From Deltaproteobacteria bacterium (GTDB lineage: Bacteria > Desulfobacterota > Syntrophia > Syntrophales > JAFGHS01), in the NCBI GenBank assembly GCA_016928025.1, contig JAFGLN010000031.1:1-64000 (forward strand): a stretch of 64,000 nucleotides of DNA, given 5' to 3'. The position numbers were made by a program, and so were the translations under genes. Shown here piece after piece: positions 8,323-16,611 of the stretch (its first letter is position 1; each line of letters opens with the position of its first letter). The notes beneath the pieces were generated by a model, which worked only from the letters and a program-made list of their open reading frames with translations, searched no databases and had not been told where the DNA came from.

Positions 8323-9675
8323 TTACGACACGTCGACGGCGTTTAAAAGATGCTGCATCGCGAAATCCCGAATTTGTCTCGCATCGTGAGTGCTGATCGT
8401 CGTTTCATTGAATGTCATCATAAATGAGATGCTGCCTTTCACCGTAATGACGCCGATGATCTTTTCTTCAACATCGGAATAGACGGACGGGCCGTGCAGG
8501 GCTTCCAGCCGCAATGGTCCGTAGACATCCGGCATATCAATCCTGCCGACATTGGTGATGGCATAGCCGTAAGTAATCCTGTGCCATCCCATTTTTTTCA
8601 GGAGCCTGTTGGATATCCGGCTGTCGATCAAACCATACTTGCTGAAGTACAAAGAGTCAAGAAGACCGGGTGGGAGAAACTCGGCTCTCAGCATTCTGAA
8701 CAGATCGGTCCGGTCGAGTTCGGAATGGATTTGACGGTGCAAATGTCTGGCGTTTTCCCAAAAATCCTTGCGCGGCCAGTATTTCAGCCGGACCGTCAGT
8801 GAAGAAGCATAGAAACCAAAGGCCTCGCCGACGGGAACGTTGAGCCTGTTTCTTGTATTCACCGCTAACGCCGATCGCCATTGGTAGGTCTTCAAAGGCG
8901 CCTGCACATCGTGTTGGGCTGCCAGGAAGGCCGCCCAGAGCGCCGTATTCACGGTGACTTCTTCTTTTCGGCACCGGGCCGCCAGCGCATCCGTCATCTC
9001 TTGGGAGACCGTCCACGGCAGGAGTTTAACGTTTCCGCGCTTTTCCCAGAAAATACGATGGAGCTTCTCTCTATCGTTGCGGTCGAATCGGATATTTTTC
9101 CGGAGCCACTTTCGATTGATGATATTGATGATCTTCTGGGCAAGAGGTTTGGTGGTTGGGGGCGAGGGGACGGTGCCGGGGTCTATCGGCGGCGGTTCCG
9201 GCAGGATCTCCACCGGTCGGTCAGGGTCTCCCAGGTGTTGAAGGATATCCCGGATCAGATAGGCCAGTGACAGACCATCACAAACGGCATGATGGGCGCA
9301 GACGATGAGCTCCGAAAGCCCGGGGGAATGAATCAGGGTGAAACGTACCAATGGCCCCTCTTCAAGGGGAAAGGCGTTCTTTAATTTCGCCTCGATATGT
9401 TCGATCCACTGGTCTTCAGAATGCCGCCGGATGATATGCGGATGAAATGCAGGCACCCCCTCGGAGACGAACCATGCAACATTGTTTTCATCAAAAAAAA
9501 CTCGTACCGCCAGCAGTGCATGCCGTTTCCTCAGCTGTTCGACAACCCCTCCCAGCCTCCGGACCTCAACGTTCCCCCGAATTCTTGCCACCATCGCGAC
9601 GTTGAACGGCATCATCAACACCACGCGTTCAGCGCCCACTCGCCTTTTGAATGCTTTGCTATCGGAGTCGTTCAT
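8323..9675 (-). CDS. Condensation-domain (PapA/wax-synthase-like) acyltransferase
   Basis: 450 residues. The active-site motif HHAVCDG (HHxxxDG) is in the first half, preceded by FPLEEGPLVRFTLI, which is the layout of NRPS condensation domains, PapA acyltransferases and related CoA-dependent O/N-acyltransferases. A DFWE..ARHLH segment and VTVNTALWAAF lie in the second half. There are no adenylation or carrier domains around, so this is a stand-alone acyltransferase, perhaps for a lipid or small alcohol. The acyl donor and acceptor are not known. The ATG at 9675 follows TGAGG. Confidence 0.8.
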   Translation of the reverse strand: MNDSDSKAFKRRVGAERVVLMMPFNVAMVARIRGNVEVRRLGGVVEQLRKRHALLAVRVFFDENNVAWFVSEGVPAFHPHIIRRHSEDQWIEHIEAKLKNAFPLEEGPLVRFTLIHSPGLSELIVCAHHAVCDGLSLAYLIRDILQHLGDPDRPVEILPEPPPIDPGTVPSPPTTKPLAQKIINIINRKWLRKNIRFDRNDREKLHRIFWEKRGNVKLLPWTVSQEMTDALAARCRKEEVTVNTALWAAFLAAQHDVQAPLKTYQWRSALAVNTRNRLNVPVGEAFGFYASSLTVRLKYWPRKDFWENARHLHRQIHSELDRTDLFRMLRAEFLPPGLLDSLYFSKYGLIDSRISNRLLKKMGWHRITYGYAITNVGRIDMPDVYGPLRLEALHGPSVYSDVEEKIIGVITVKGSISFMMTFNETTISTHDARQIRDFAMQHLLNAVDVS

Positions 9676-9749
9676 GTTGACCTCAGGGCCGAACGGGTTG
9701 CTTGCCGGAGCGGCTCATCCGTCTCTTATGGAACTTTATGGTATGTTAA

Positions 9750-10802
9750 TTATTTCTGTGCCGAAATGGTTTCTACTTTATCCGTATTGAGGTGATTGAG
9801 ACGTTCGCTGCACTTTTTTATTTTTTCTTTGATCCGTATTTTGTCGTTTTCAGATGCATTTTTTAGCTCGGCTTCGAGTTCTTGAATGGTCTGTGTCAAT
9901 TTTTCTTTTTCATTTTCCATCTGTTCTGCTAATTCAGCCTTGTCAAACGCAATTTCTTCTGCATTGACATTTACATTGGTTGATGTTGTGTGCATGGCCA
10001 TTGGCATGATTTTCCGATCTTTTTCTATCTGCCGCTGGTTCATAATGGTGGGTGAGGCGATTTCAATACCCCCATCGTGTAATGTATCCAGGACGCATTG
10101 AAAGAGGTTTGAGCGAACCGATATGATCTTTTTAACATCCATCAACAAACCGGATACACGATAAGTGACCGAATAGTTGGCCATATCCAGAATGTGTACG
10201 AAAGGTTCTTCAAGCCCGCATTTCTCGGCTGCTTTTATAAGGAGCGATTCAACCTGGCAATGATGGACATCGTAGCCTAAAGACAGAGAAACTGAAATGA
10301 TGGTTCCCGAGCTGCGGATTGTCGTCACAGGATTGTTGGTCAGGTATGTATTGGGCAAAGCGACAAGTTCCCTTGTTTCGGTTTGAATCTCCGTATCGAA
10401 TAGCCCTCGTTCGGAAACACGACCAAAATGGTCACCGACGCGAACAAAATCACCGGTTCTAAACGGGGTTGTTATTCGAAGCAAAATGCCGGCCATGAAG
10501 TTGGAGATGATATTGGTTGATGAGAACGCAACAATTCCTGAAATGAGAAGCCCGATGAGTCCAATTAACTGATTGCGGGAGCTTTCGCTTATGGGCAAAA
10601 CAAGAATCGTTACCAGGATCCCCGCAAGCATTACCCCCAATAAAATAATTTGTCGTGGGAATTTACGCTCCTTGCCGACATCATGATGCCTTCCAATGAG
10701 AAGCCAATATAAAATCCACAGAAGGATGCCTACTCCCATGACAGTGAATATGGTTGGTAAAAAAGGCATAAAATCGGCCGTCAAATGATCAAATATTAGC
10801 AT
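9750..10802 (-). CDS. MscS-family mechanosensitive ion channel with C-terminal coiled coil
   Basis: 350 residues. Three N-terminal membrane helices end in a pore-like helix with FSSTNIISNFMAGILLRITTPFRTGDFVRVG, the MscS signature, followed by the beta domain (LPNTYLTNNPV). The last 80 or so residues are a charged coiled coil (AELAEQMENEKEKLTQTI), longer than in small MscS. Such channels release solutes on hypo-osmotic shock. GAGGAGA precedes the ATG at 10802. An inverted repeat lies in the leader. Confidence 0.92.
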   Translation of the reverse strand: MLIFDHLTADFMPFLPTIFTVMGVGILLWILYWLLIGRHHDVGKERKFPRQIILLGVMLAGILVTILVLPISESSRNQLIGLIGLLISGIVAFSSTNIISNFMAGILLRITTPFRTGDFVRVGDHFGRVSERGLFDTEIQTETRELVALPNTYLTNNPVTTIRSSGTIISVSLSLGYDVHHCQVESLLIKAAEKCGLEEPFVHILDMANYSVTYRVSGLLMDVKKIISVRSNLFQCVLDTLHDGGIEIASPTIMNQRQIEKDRKIMPMAMHTTSTNVNVNAEEIAFDKAELAEQMENEKEKLTQTIQELEAELKNASENDKIRIKEKIKKCSERLNHLNTDKVETISAQK

Positions 10803-10835
10803 GTGTTCTCCTCGATATGTTTGTTGAATGACATA

Positions 10836-10864
10836 TTTACCGGACGTCTAAGCGATCCGGTAAA
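10836..10864 (-). promoter_or_regulatory. Inverted repeat upstream of the MscS-family gene
   Basis: TTTACCGGA and its exact inverse TCCGGTAAA are separated by 11 bases, about 34 bp ahead of the channel's start codon. This could be an operator or an mRNA hairpin in the leader. Confidence 0.4.
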
Positions 10865-11084
10865 GTGACTTTATGTATATGTGATACTTTCATGATATTT
10901 CGGGTTGAAGATCTTTTACGTATGAACCTCATTACTGTTTGAAAACACTAACAAAACTATTGGCTGAAGGCAAGAGCGGAATCGTAAATGGATATTTAGC
11001 GGTCACGTAAAGTTATGAGCCGGCATTGCCCGATGTGGGGTCATATTCAAACGCCCGGTGCGTCTACATGTCCCCAATGTTCCA

Positions 11085-12134
11085 CTATGACCGTCTGAGA
11101 AACAACCGCCACCCCGCGTAAAGGGACCCCGGAATGAAATCGATGGCCCCTGAGGCTTCGGCGACAGGTGTAAAACCGCAATGACGGCAGTGAATTTCTC
11201 CCCGATTTTTCACGTAGCAGCCTTTTGTTATCTTACCGTCCGGATCGACGTTGATCAGGATATCATCGTGGCAGCGCCATCGGTTGTGCACCATGGCCCG
11301 AAGCCGGCCGGCGGAGTTTAGAATGGGGAACCCGTTCTTCTTGAGTTTCAACACTTTATCAATAGCGGCGCGACGTTCTTCGACGGATAAGGTAAGGTCA
11401 TCTTCCCCCTGATGGTAGGGATAAAAAAACTGGACCGTCATTCCCTGCAAGGTCGGCATGGACTTCACCCACGCCGCCAGTTCTTCAATCTCCCGCCAGT
11501 TTTTGTGATTAAGCGTGCAATGAACAAAAACATTCGGGTGTTTTGTAGCTATAATGTTCGCGCGAATCCGGTCAAAGGACCGGCTTCGGAGCGCATCCTG
11601 AGTTTCTTTCATTCCATCGACGCTCACCCAGAGAACATCGGCGGGGACGTCAAGAGGCAAAGTCCCGTTTGTCGTCACCGCCACGCGAAGAAAGTGTTTG
11701 CGTGCGTAACGCACGAGATCGTGGAATCGGTGGGGACCGTCGCGCCAAATAAGCGGTTCACCGCCTTCAAAAACAACGATGCGGGTTCCGAAGCGACGCA
11801 GGACTTTCAGGGCCTCCATGGCCGTGTGCCAATCCATATGGGCGCCTTTTTCTGCGGCGCGCAGATGAAACGGACAGCCGCTGCAGGCCAGATTGCATCG
11901 GTATGTGACTTTGAAGCTCGCTAACAGGGGAATTGCTTTTCCCCTCATTTTCCGCTGCAGGAAAAAACCGGACAGATCAAGAGGCCAGGGGAGGGTCGCC
12001 ACGTGTATTTTTATCCGCCTTTCACATGGACAGTATTTGCTTTTATCATCGTAAAGATGCAAGAGGTCGCAGTTAACCGGCAGAGGCATTACACGGCATA
12101 ACAAACGGGAGCCTTTTCCTGAACAGCCGACCAA
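11085..12134 (-). CDS. Radical SAM protein with C-terminal cysteine cluster
   Basis: The radical SAM motif is clear: YRCNLACSGCP gives CX3CX2C for the 4Fe-4S/SAM cluster, followed by VVFEGGEPLIW (GGEP). The C-terminal part has further cysteines (RWRCHDD, KGCYVKN, IHCRHCGF) that could hold a second SPASM-like cluster. It resembles the HpnH/MoaA-like branch, but the substrate is not evident. The start is uncertain: TTG 12134 and ATG 12089 have no ribosome-binding site, and ATG 11948 would begin at MRGKAIPLLASFKVTYR. It follows the AsmA-like gene by eight bases, suggesting one transcript and a possible envelope-lipid role (inference). Confidence 0.85.
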   Translation of the reverse strand: MVGCSGKGSRLLCRVMPLPVNCDLLHLYDDKSKYCPCERRIKIHVATLPWPLDLSGFFLQRKMRGKAIPLLASFKVTYRCNLACSGCPFHLRAAEKGAHMDWHTAMEALKVLRRFGTRIVVFEGGEPLIWRDGPHRFHDLVRYARKHFLRVAVTTNGTLPLDVPADVLWVSVDGMKETQDALRSRSFDRIRANIIATKHPNVFVHCTLNHKNWREIEELAAWVKSMPTLQGMTVQFFYPYHQGEDDLTLSVEERRAAIDKVLKLKKNGFPILNSAGRLRAMVHNRWRCHDDILINVDPDGKITKGCYVKNRGEIHCRHCGFTPVAEASGAIDFIPGSLYAGWRLFLRRS

Positions 12135-12142
12135 CTTGGAAG

Positions 12143-13597
12143 TTATTTTTTCTTCAACAGGCCGCCGACATCCTCAAGCATTTTTTGCTGGTCTTCCTTG
12201 AGATACTTCCGGGCCGCGCCTTTGACGGCTTCCTTGCCCGCCTCAACCGCTGCATCTTCGATCGTGTCTTTGACGAGGCCGCCGAGAGACGTCAACGCGG
12301 GTTTGGTCAACGTTATCGCCGGCTTTTGGATGGTGCCGCCGATGGCCGCGCTCAAATCAATGAATCCTTCATCATTGAGCAGGGGCTTCATTGCCTCCTG
12401 AGCAACACTCAGAGAATTAACATACTTTTTTACATCCGGGCTTTTAATCGCCGCGTCGATTTTTTGCGCCAGCGATGTCCTGACGGCATCATTGATCTCT
12501 TTTTTCATCAGCATATTTAAATTCATGGCCAGCGCCCGGGAATCCAGATTCATGCCTCCGTTAAAATGCAGTTTGGTCTGCTCAAGATCCAGGTTGCCGT
12601 TGGTTATTTCAGCCTGGCCGGCCTTGTATCGAAGATCCCAACCGTTTTTGTCGGAGCCTTTCCATTGTTGTTTGCCTTGGAGAAATGAAAGATGTTGACC
12701 GAGGTAATCTCCCAGGATGGGTACGGCGGCAACGGCGTTAAAAATTTGCAGGCCCGTCACTTCACCAGCGGGCATTCCGACATGCAATATCACCTCGGGG
12801 TTGAGTTGTCTCGTTTTTTTGTCGAAAGGTATCACTTTTCCCGCGGCGTCAATGGTCACATTGAAGTTTTGAACACTGCCGGTTTTCATGGCGCCGACGG
12901 TTTTAATGCCCATGTCCAGCTTCGTTTTAATTTCGTTTTTTTGGTCCAGGCTTTCCGGATCGATTTGGATATCGTGAAGCAGGGCGGTCAGATTATAAAT
13001 CTGAAAGGTTTGATCGTATTGGTCGTCACGGTAATTAATCGTGCCGTTCTTCATGCCGATTTCCCCGGCCACCACGGACAAGGGGATATCGTCCGCCGTG
13101 AGGGGTTTCGCAGGTCCCCCGGCCGGCGGCTCTTTTGGGGTCTCGTCCGCCGGCGTCTTCTTCGATTTGATCAGGTCGTCGATGTTCAGCACACCCTGCC
13201 GGTTTTTCGACAGATTGACGACCGGTTTGTACAAGACCAGTTCGCGCAGGTCGATTTTTCCGCACAACAGGGGCAAAAATTTTAATTTAAAGCGGAGCGT
13301 TTCCATGCCCGAAAAAAGATCGGTCTTTTCCACCGGCTTGCCCTGAAGCGCTTTAAGCTCTCCGGGTGTTTTGAAATTGGAAATCGCGAGATTCTTCACC
13401 TCAAAGCCCGAAATGACCGAAAAAATCCCCACATCGACCGCTTCAATCGATACCTGCCTGTTTAAAGCCTTCGATAACTGGTTTTCGATAAAGGTCTTGT
13501 CGACCTTGATATAAATGATGATACCCACCACGATAACAACCAAAACGATTATCGCGATGATGACACCGATTGCCGCAAGCAGTTTTTTAACCATCAT
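12143..13597 (-). CDS. AsmA-like membrane-anchored protein
   Basis: 484 residues. One N-terminal membrane helix (VIIAIIVLVVIVVGIIIYI) is followed by a long periplasmic region of the AsmA type (IENQLSKALNRQVSIEAVDVG, FEVKNLAISN, LVLYKPVVNLSKN). AsmA-family proteins are thought to help move or organise outer-membrane lipids. It ends in an amphipathic basic tail. AAAGGCGG precedes ATGATG at 13597. The radical SAM gene follows immediately. Confidence 0.85.
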   Translation of the reverse strand: MMVKKLLAAIGVIIAIIVLVVIVVGIIIYIKVDKTFIENQLSKALNRQVSIEAVDVGIFSVISGFEVKNLAISNFKTPGELKALQGKPVEKTDLFSGMETLRFKLKFLPLLCGKIDLRELVLYKPVVNLSKNRQGVLNIDDLIKSKKTPADETPKEPPAGGPAKPLTADDIPLSVVAGEIGMKNGTINYRDDQYDQTFQIYNLTALLHDIQIDPESLDQKNEIKTKLDMGIKTVGAMKTGSVQNFNVTIDAAGKVIPFDKKTRQLNPEVILHVGMPAGEVTGLQIFNAVAAVPILGDYLGQHLSFLQGKQQWKGSDKNGWDLRYKAGQAEITNGNLDLEQTKLHFNGGMNLDSRALAMNLNMLMKKEINDAVRTSLAQKIDAAIKSPDVKKYVNSLSVAQEAMKPLLNDEGFIDLSAAIGGTIQKPAITLTKPALTSLGGLVKDTIEDAAVEAGKEAVKGAARKYLKEDQQKMLEDVGGLLKKK

Positions 13598-13711
13598 CTT
13601 ACCGCCTTTCTTTTGAATGAGTTAGGTCGTAAACCAAGGGGACGGCTCAAATCCACCCCCGGAAACGTACCCGGCTATGCGGTGCACTCAGGCTATATCG
13701 CAATTCATAGG

Positions 13712-13960
13712 CTATTTTTTGATCCAGCGATACAGGATCAGCAGCAGAACCGCCCCGCCGACCGCCAGCAGGAAGCTTCCGATATTAAATCCGGTAACCC
13801 CTCCGAGTCCCAAAAAGGAGCCGATAAATCCGCCGACGAAAGCACCCGCTATGCCCAGCAGAACGGTAATGACAATGCCTCCCGGGTCTTTGCCCGGCAT
13901 GATGAATTTTGCAAGCAAGCCGACGATTAAACCCATGACGATCCAGGATAGAATACCCAT
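13712..13960 (-). CDS. GlsB/YeaQ/YmgE family membrane protein
   Basis: 82 residues. Three glycine-rich membrane helices carry the family pattern GLIVGLLAKFIMPGKDPGG, LGIAGAFVGGFIGSFLG and a C-terminal LLLILYRWIKK. These proteins (also called transglycosylase-associated) are common stress-induced small membrane proteins of unknown mechanism. AAAGGAGG precedes the ATG at 13960. It is 43 bp downstream of the next membrane-protein gene on the same strand. Confidence 0.9.
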   Translation of the reverse strand: MGILSWIVMGLIVGLLAKFIMPGKDPGGIVITVLLGIAGAFVGGFIGSFLGLGGVTGFNIGSFLLAVGGAVLLLILYRWIKK

Positions 13961-14003
13961 CGTTAACCTCCTTTAAGCTGACGTTCAATTTTTTGTCTGG
14001 TGA

Positions 14004-14636
14004 CTAAATCCACTTTAAAATGCCCATGAACACAATGAGCAGCACAACGTCGACCCCGAGGATGGTGCCGACGGTCATTGCCTTGGCCCGAATGGTCTTC
14101 ATGTCATAGACCCAGTACGAAACGACGAAAAACCAAAAATAGCCGCCGATCCAGATCGTCCAGGGGGCTTTGACATTCCACCATGAGTAGTCCCACGTGA
14201 GGGCCCCGAAGTAATTCAGGATGATCTCCACAATGACGGCCAATGTCGTAAACAGGATGATGAAAAACCACCGGTTCGGCAGGCCGGCGATCTTCACCGT
14301 TTTGTCTTGGGGAAGGATGATCGAACAGGCGACGCCCATGATGAGAAACATCATGGTGATTTCAATATTGAGGCCGATCAGGAGCAGGTAGGCTGTTTTT
14401 CCCGGTGTTCCCCAGACAGGCGCGTACTGGGTGAAATGGAAAACGAGGCCGTTCCAGATTTCATTGAACCAGTCGCATCCCCACAGAGCGAGTCCGGCGA
14501 AAACGGCATTCCAATTCTTTTGCCGGGCTTCATTATGATAGATGTAAATGATAATGAGGAGTAGAGGGATCAAATACCATTCAAAGTGGGAAGGGTCTCT
14601 AAGGTTGGCAAAGGCTTTGGCGGCGGCTTCTGTCAT
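14004..14636 (-). CDS. Six- to seven-helix membrane protein, unknown function
   Basis: 210 residues with about six hydrophobic helices and many aromatic residues (WGCDWFNEIWNGLVF, WNVKAPWTIWIGGYFWFFVVSYW). I do not recognise the family. The even spacing of helices and short loops suggest a small-molecule or lipid-handling membrane protein. AAGGTGAT precedes the ATG at 14636. Confidence 0.75.
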   Translation of the reverse strand: MTEAAAKAFANLRDPSHFEWYLIPLLLIIIYIYHNEARQKNWNAVFAGLALWGCDWFNEIWNGLVFHFTQYAPVWGTPGKTAYLLLIGLNIEITMMFLIMGVACSIILPQDKTVKIAGLPNRWFFIILFTTLAVIVEIILNYFGALTWDYSWWNVKAPWTIWIGGYFWFFVVSYWVYDMKTIRAKAMTVGTILGVDVVLLIVFMGILKWI

Positions 14637-14858
14637 AAAATCACCTTATCCTTTCACGTCATGTTAAAAGATACTGTAATTGAAAACAACGACGCGCCTT
14701 TTTTATCTGCAAACTATAGGCGGACATTTCTTAAAAGTCAATAAAATTAAGATGCTATATGTATGTAACGGATTTCCGGCGATGAGATTTTTACGTGGGA
14801 GATCGAATTTGATGCCCTGGAACGGGCGGGGAGCAAGCGAAGCCGGGCTAATTCCATC

Positions 14859-15590
14859 TTATTTTTGCTGCCGGTTATCGATTGATAATCTGAGGGCCAA
14901 TCCTTTCTCCAGCGCCAAACCCTGGTCGAGTGTAAGGTCCAGCCCCCTGAGGACGGCTTCTTTAACGAATTGAACCGTTTGCGGATGACGGGCCGCGATG
15001 AGGCGGGCGGAGGCATCGGCTTCCGTCCACAGCCGGTCGCGGGGGACGACCCGGTTGACCAGCCCGGCCCGGAGGGCTTCCGGCGCTTCCAGCCAGCGGT
15101 TTGTCAGCATCATTTCCAAAGCCAAAGCGCGGCCGACAGCACGGGGAACGGTCTGGGTACCGCCCGCCGCCGGGATGATCCCCAGGCCGACTTCAGGCAG
15201 CCCGAACCGAGCATCTTCCGATGCCATAACCAGATCGCAGCAAAGGGTGATTTCAATGCCGGAACCGAGGCAGTAGCCATGGACGGCGCAAATGAGCGTT
15301 TGTGGCATAGACGCGAAGAGATCCCACAGATCCGTATCGAAACGCACGGCACGGGCCGCCGTCGGAGGCGGTGCCGTTAGAAATTCCGTTAGATCGGCGC
15401 CGGCGCAAAACGCCTTGTCTCCCGCGCCCTTGAAGAGCACCACCCGAATCTCGTCATCCGCCCGAATGGCGCTGAGGGCTTCATACAGATCGTCCCGCAT
15501 GGCCGTATTATGGATATTCATAACCTCCGGCCGGTTCAAGGTGATGACGGCGACAGCATCCGTTTTTTCATAGATGAGGGTTTCAAACAT
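14859..15590 (-). CDS. Enoyl-CoA hydratase (crotonase) with both catalytic glutamates
   Basis: 243 residues. The oxyanion-hole segment is KAFCAGADL. HGYCLGSGIEITLCCD supplies the first catalytic Glu and FGLPEVGLGIIPAAGGTQ the second, matching Glu144 and Glu164 of rat enoyl-CoA hydratase. It is therefore expected to hydrate a trans-2-enoyl-CoA. It is the only one of the six crotonases in this window with the full active site. It starts two bases after the stop of the neighbouring crotonase gene, so the two form one operon read away from the CoA-transferase pair. Confidence 0.93.
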   Translation of the reverse strand: MFETLIYEKTDAVAVITLNRPEVMNIHNTAMRDDLYEALSAIRADDEIRVVLFKGAGDKAFCAGADLTEFLTAPPPTAARAVRFDTDLWDLFASMPQTLICAVHGYCLGSGIEITLCCDLVMASEDARFGLPEVGLGIIPAAGGTQTVPRAVGRALALEMMLTNRWLEAPEALRAGLVNRVVPRDRLWTEADASARLIAARHPQTVQFVKEAVLRGLDLTLDQGLALEKGLALRLSIDNRQQK

Positions 15591-15592
15591 GT

Positions 15593-16363
15593 TTACTTCC
15601 CGGTAAATTTTGGAGATCTTTTTTCTCGGAATGCCTCAATACCCTCCCGGCGGTCGTCCGTTGTGTGGAGGAGAAAGTAGAGATCCGCTTCCAGCCTCAT
15701 TCCCTGGGCAAGAGTCATGTCCATGCCTTTCAGGACGGCTTCCTTGGCGTACTTCAGGGCGAGAGGACTTTTGGCGGTCAGATCTCCCGCCAGTTTTAGC
15801 GCTTCTGACAACAGGCTGTCATGAGGTACCACCCGGTTGACCAGGCCCATCTCCTTGGCTGCCTGCACGTCAATGATATCAGCATAGAGGATCATCTCCA
15901 GAGCTTTCATTCTGCCGATCAGGCGCGGCAGGCGCTGTGTGCCTCCGTCAAAAGGCATTTCGCCGGTGTTGATTTGGGTCATGGCAAAGCGCGAGCGGTC
16001 GGAGGCGATGCGAATGTCGCAGGCCAGTGCCAGTTCCAGGCCCTGGCCGAAGGCGGCGCCGTCGAGAGCGGCAATGATCGGTTGTGTCAGTGAGGCGATC
16101 CGGGATGCCATGGCATGATGGTTGATGCGATCTTCCCGCCGTTTAAAGCTCTGAAAGGAATCGGCATCGGTGCCCGTTGAAAAATCCGCGCCTTGACCGG
16201 TGAGAAGAAAAACGGCAATATCGCTGTCCCAGCCGATGGCGTCAAGTATCGTCCTCATTTCGGATGCCATCGGCGCCGTGATGGTATTTTTTCGGTCGGG
16301 TCGGTTGAGGGTAATGATCCCTACGAGGCCTCTTTTTTCGAAAACAACAGCCGGTTCTTTCAT
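15593..16363 (-). CDS. Crotonase-family protein, second catalytic Glu replaced by Gln
   Basis: 256 residues. The first Glu is kept (FGQGLELALACD). The second is Gln, in FAMTQINTGEMPFDGGTQ, where FGLPE would be expected. The oxyanion segment is changed too (ADFSTGTD). Known crotonases with only one of the two glutamates include isomerases and hydrolases, so plain hydration is not the safest call. It is first gene of a two-gene operon with the 14859-15590 hydratase. CGGGGA precedes the ATG. It is divergent from the first CoA-transferase pair. Confidence 0.88.
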   Translation of the reverse strand: MKEPAVVFEKRGLVGIITLNRPDRKNTITAPMASEMRTILDAIGWDSDIAVFLLTGQGADFSTGTDADSFQSFKRREDRINHHAMASRIASLTQPIIAALDGAAFGQGLELALACDIRIASDRSRFAMTQINTGEMPFDGGTQRLPRLIGRMKALEMILYADIIDVQAAKEMGLVNRVVPHDSLLSEALKLAGDLTAKSPLALKYAKEAVLKGMDMTLAQGMRLEADLYFLLHTTDDRREGIEAFREKRSPKFTGK

Positions 16364-16431
16364 AATAAATCCCCGATCTGATAAGTGATTTACTCAACAA
16401 GTCTCCGGATTGGACGGACGAAATCCTAACG

Positions 16432-16445
16432 TGATTGATCAATCA
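16432..16445. promoter_or_regulatory. Perfect palindrome in the divergent region (putative operator)
   Basis: TGATTGATCAATCA is a perfect 14-bp palindrome in the 248-bp gap between the crotonase operon (minus) and the CoA-transferase pair (plus). This is a good place for a shared operator. A weaker GTCGG/CCGAC inverted repeat lies at 16511-16526, and a TTGACA box at 16538-16543 could be the -35 for the plus-strand genes. Confidence 0.45.
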
Positions 16446-16611
16446 AGTCAATAGACAAACCACGGACGCCGTTTTGCCGGCGTTTATCCTCTATCCGGAC
16501 GGTTGCCGGAGTCGGTTAAACCCGACACAGGAAGCACTTGACATAAAAATCATGATATAGGTATGTGTTGATGGATTGTTTGCTAAGGAATTCTTTTTGG
16601 GCCAGGTCTAC

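Noticed and set aside
11015-11098. 27-codon frame with CPMW...CPQC, like a tiny zinc ribbon
   Set aside because: Very short, no clear ribosome-binding site and it overlaps the end of the radical SAM gene on the other strand.
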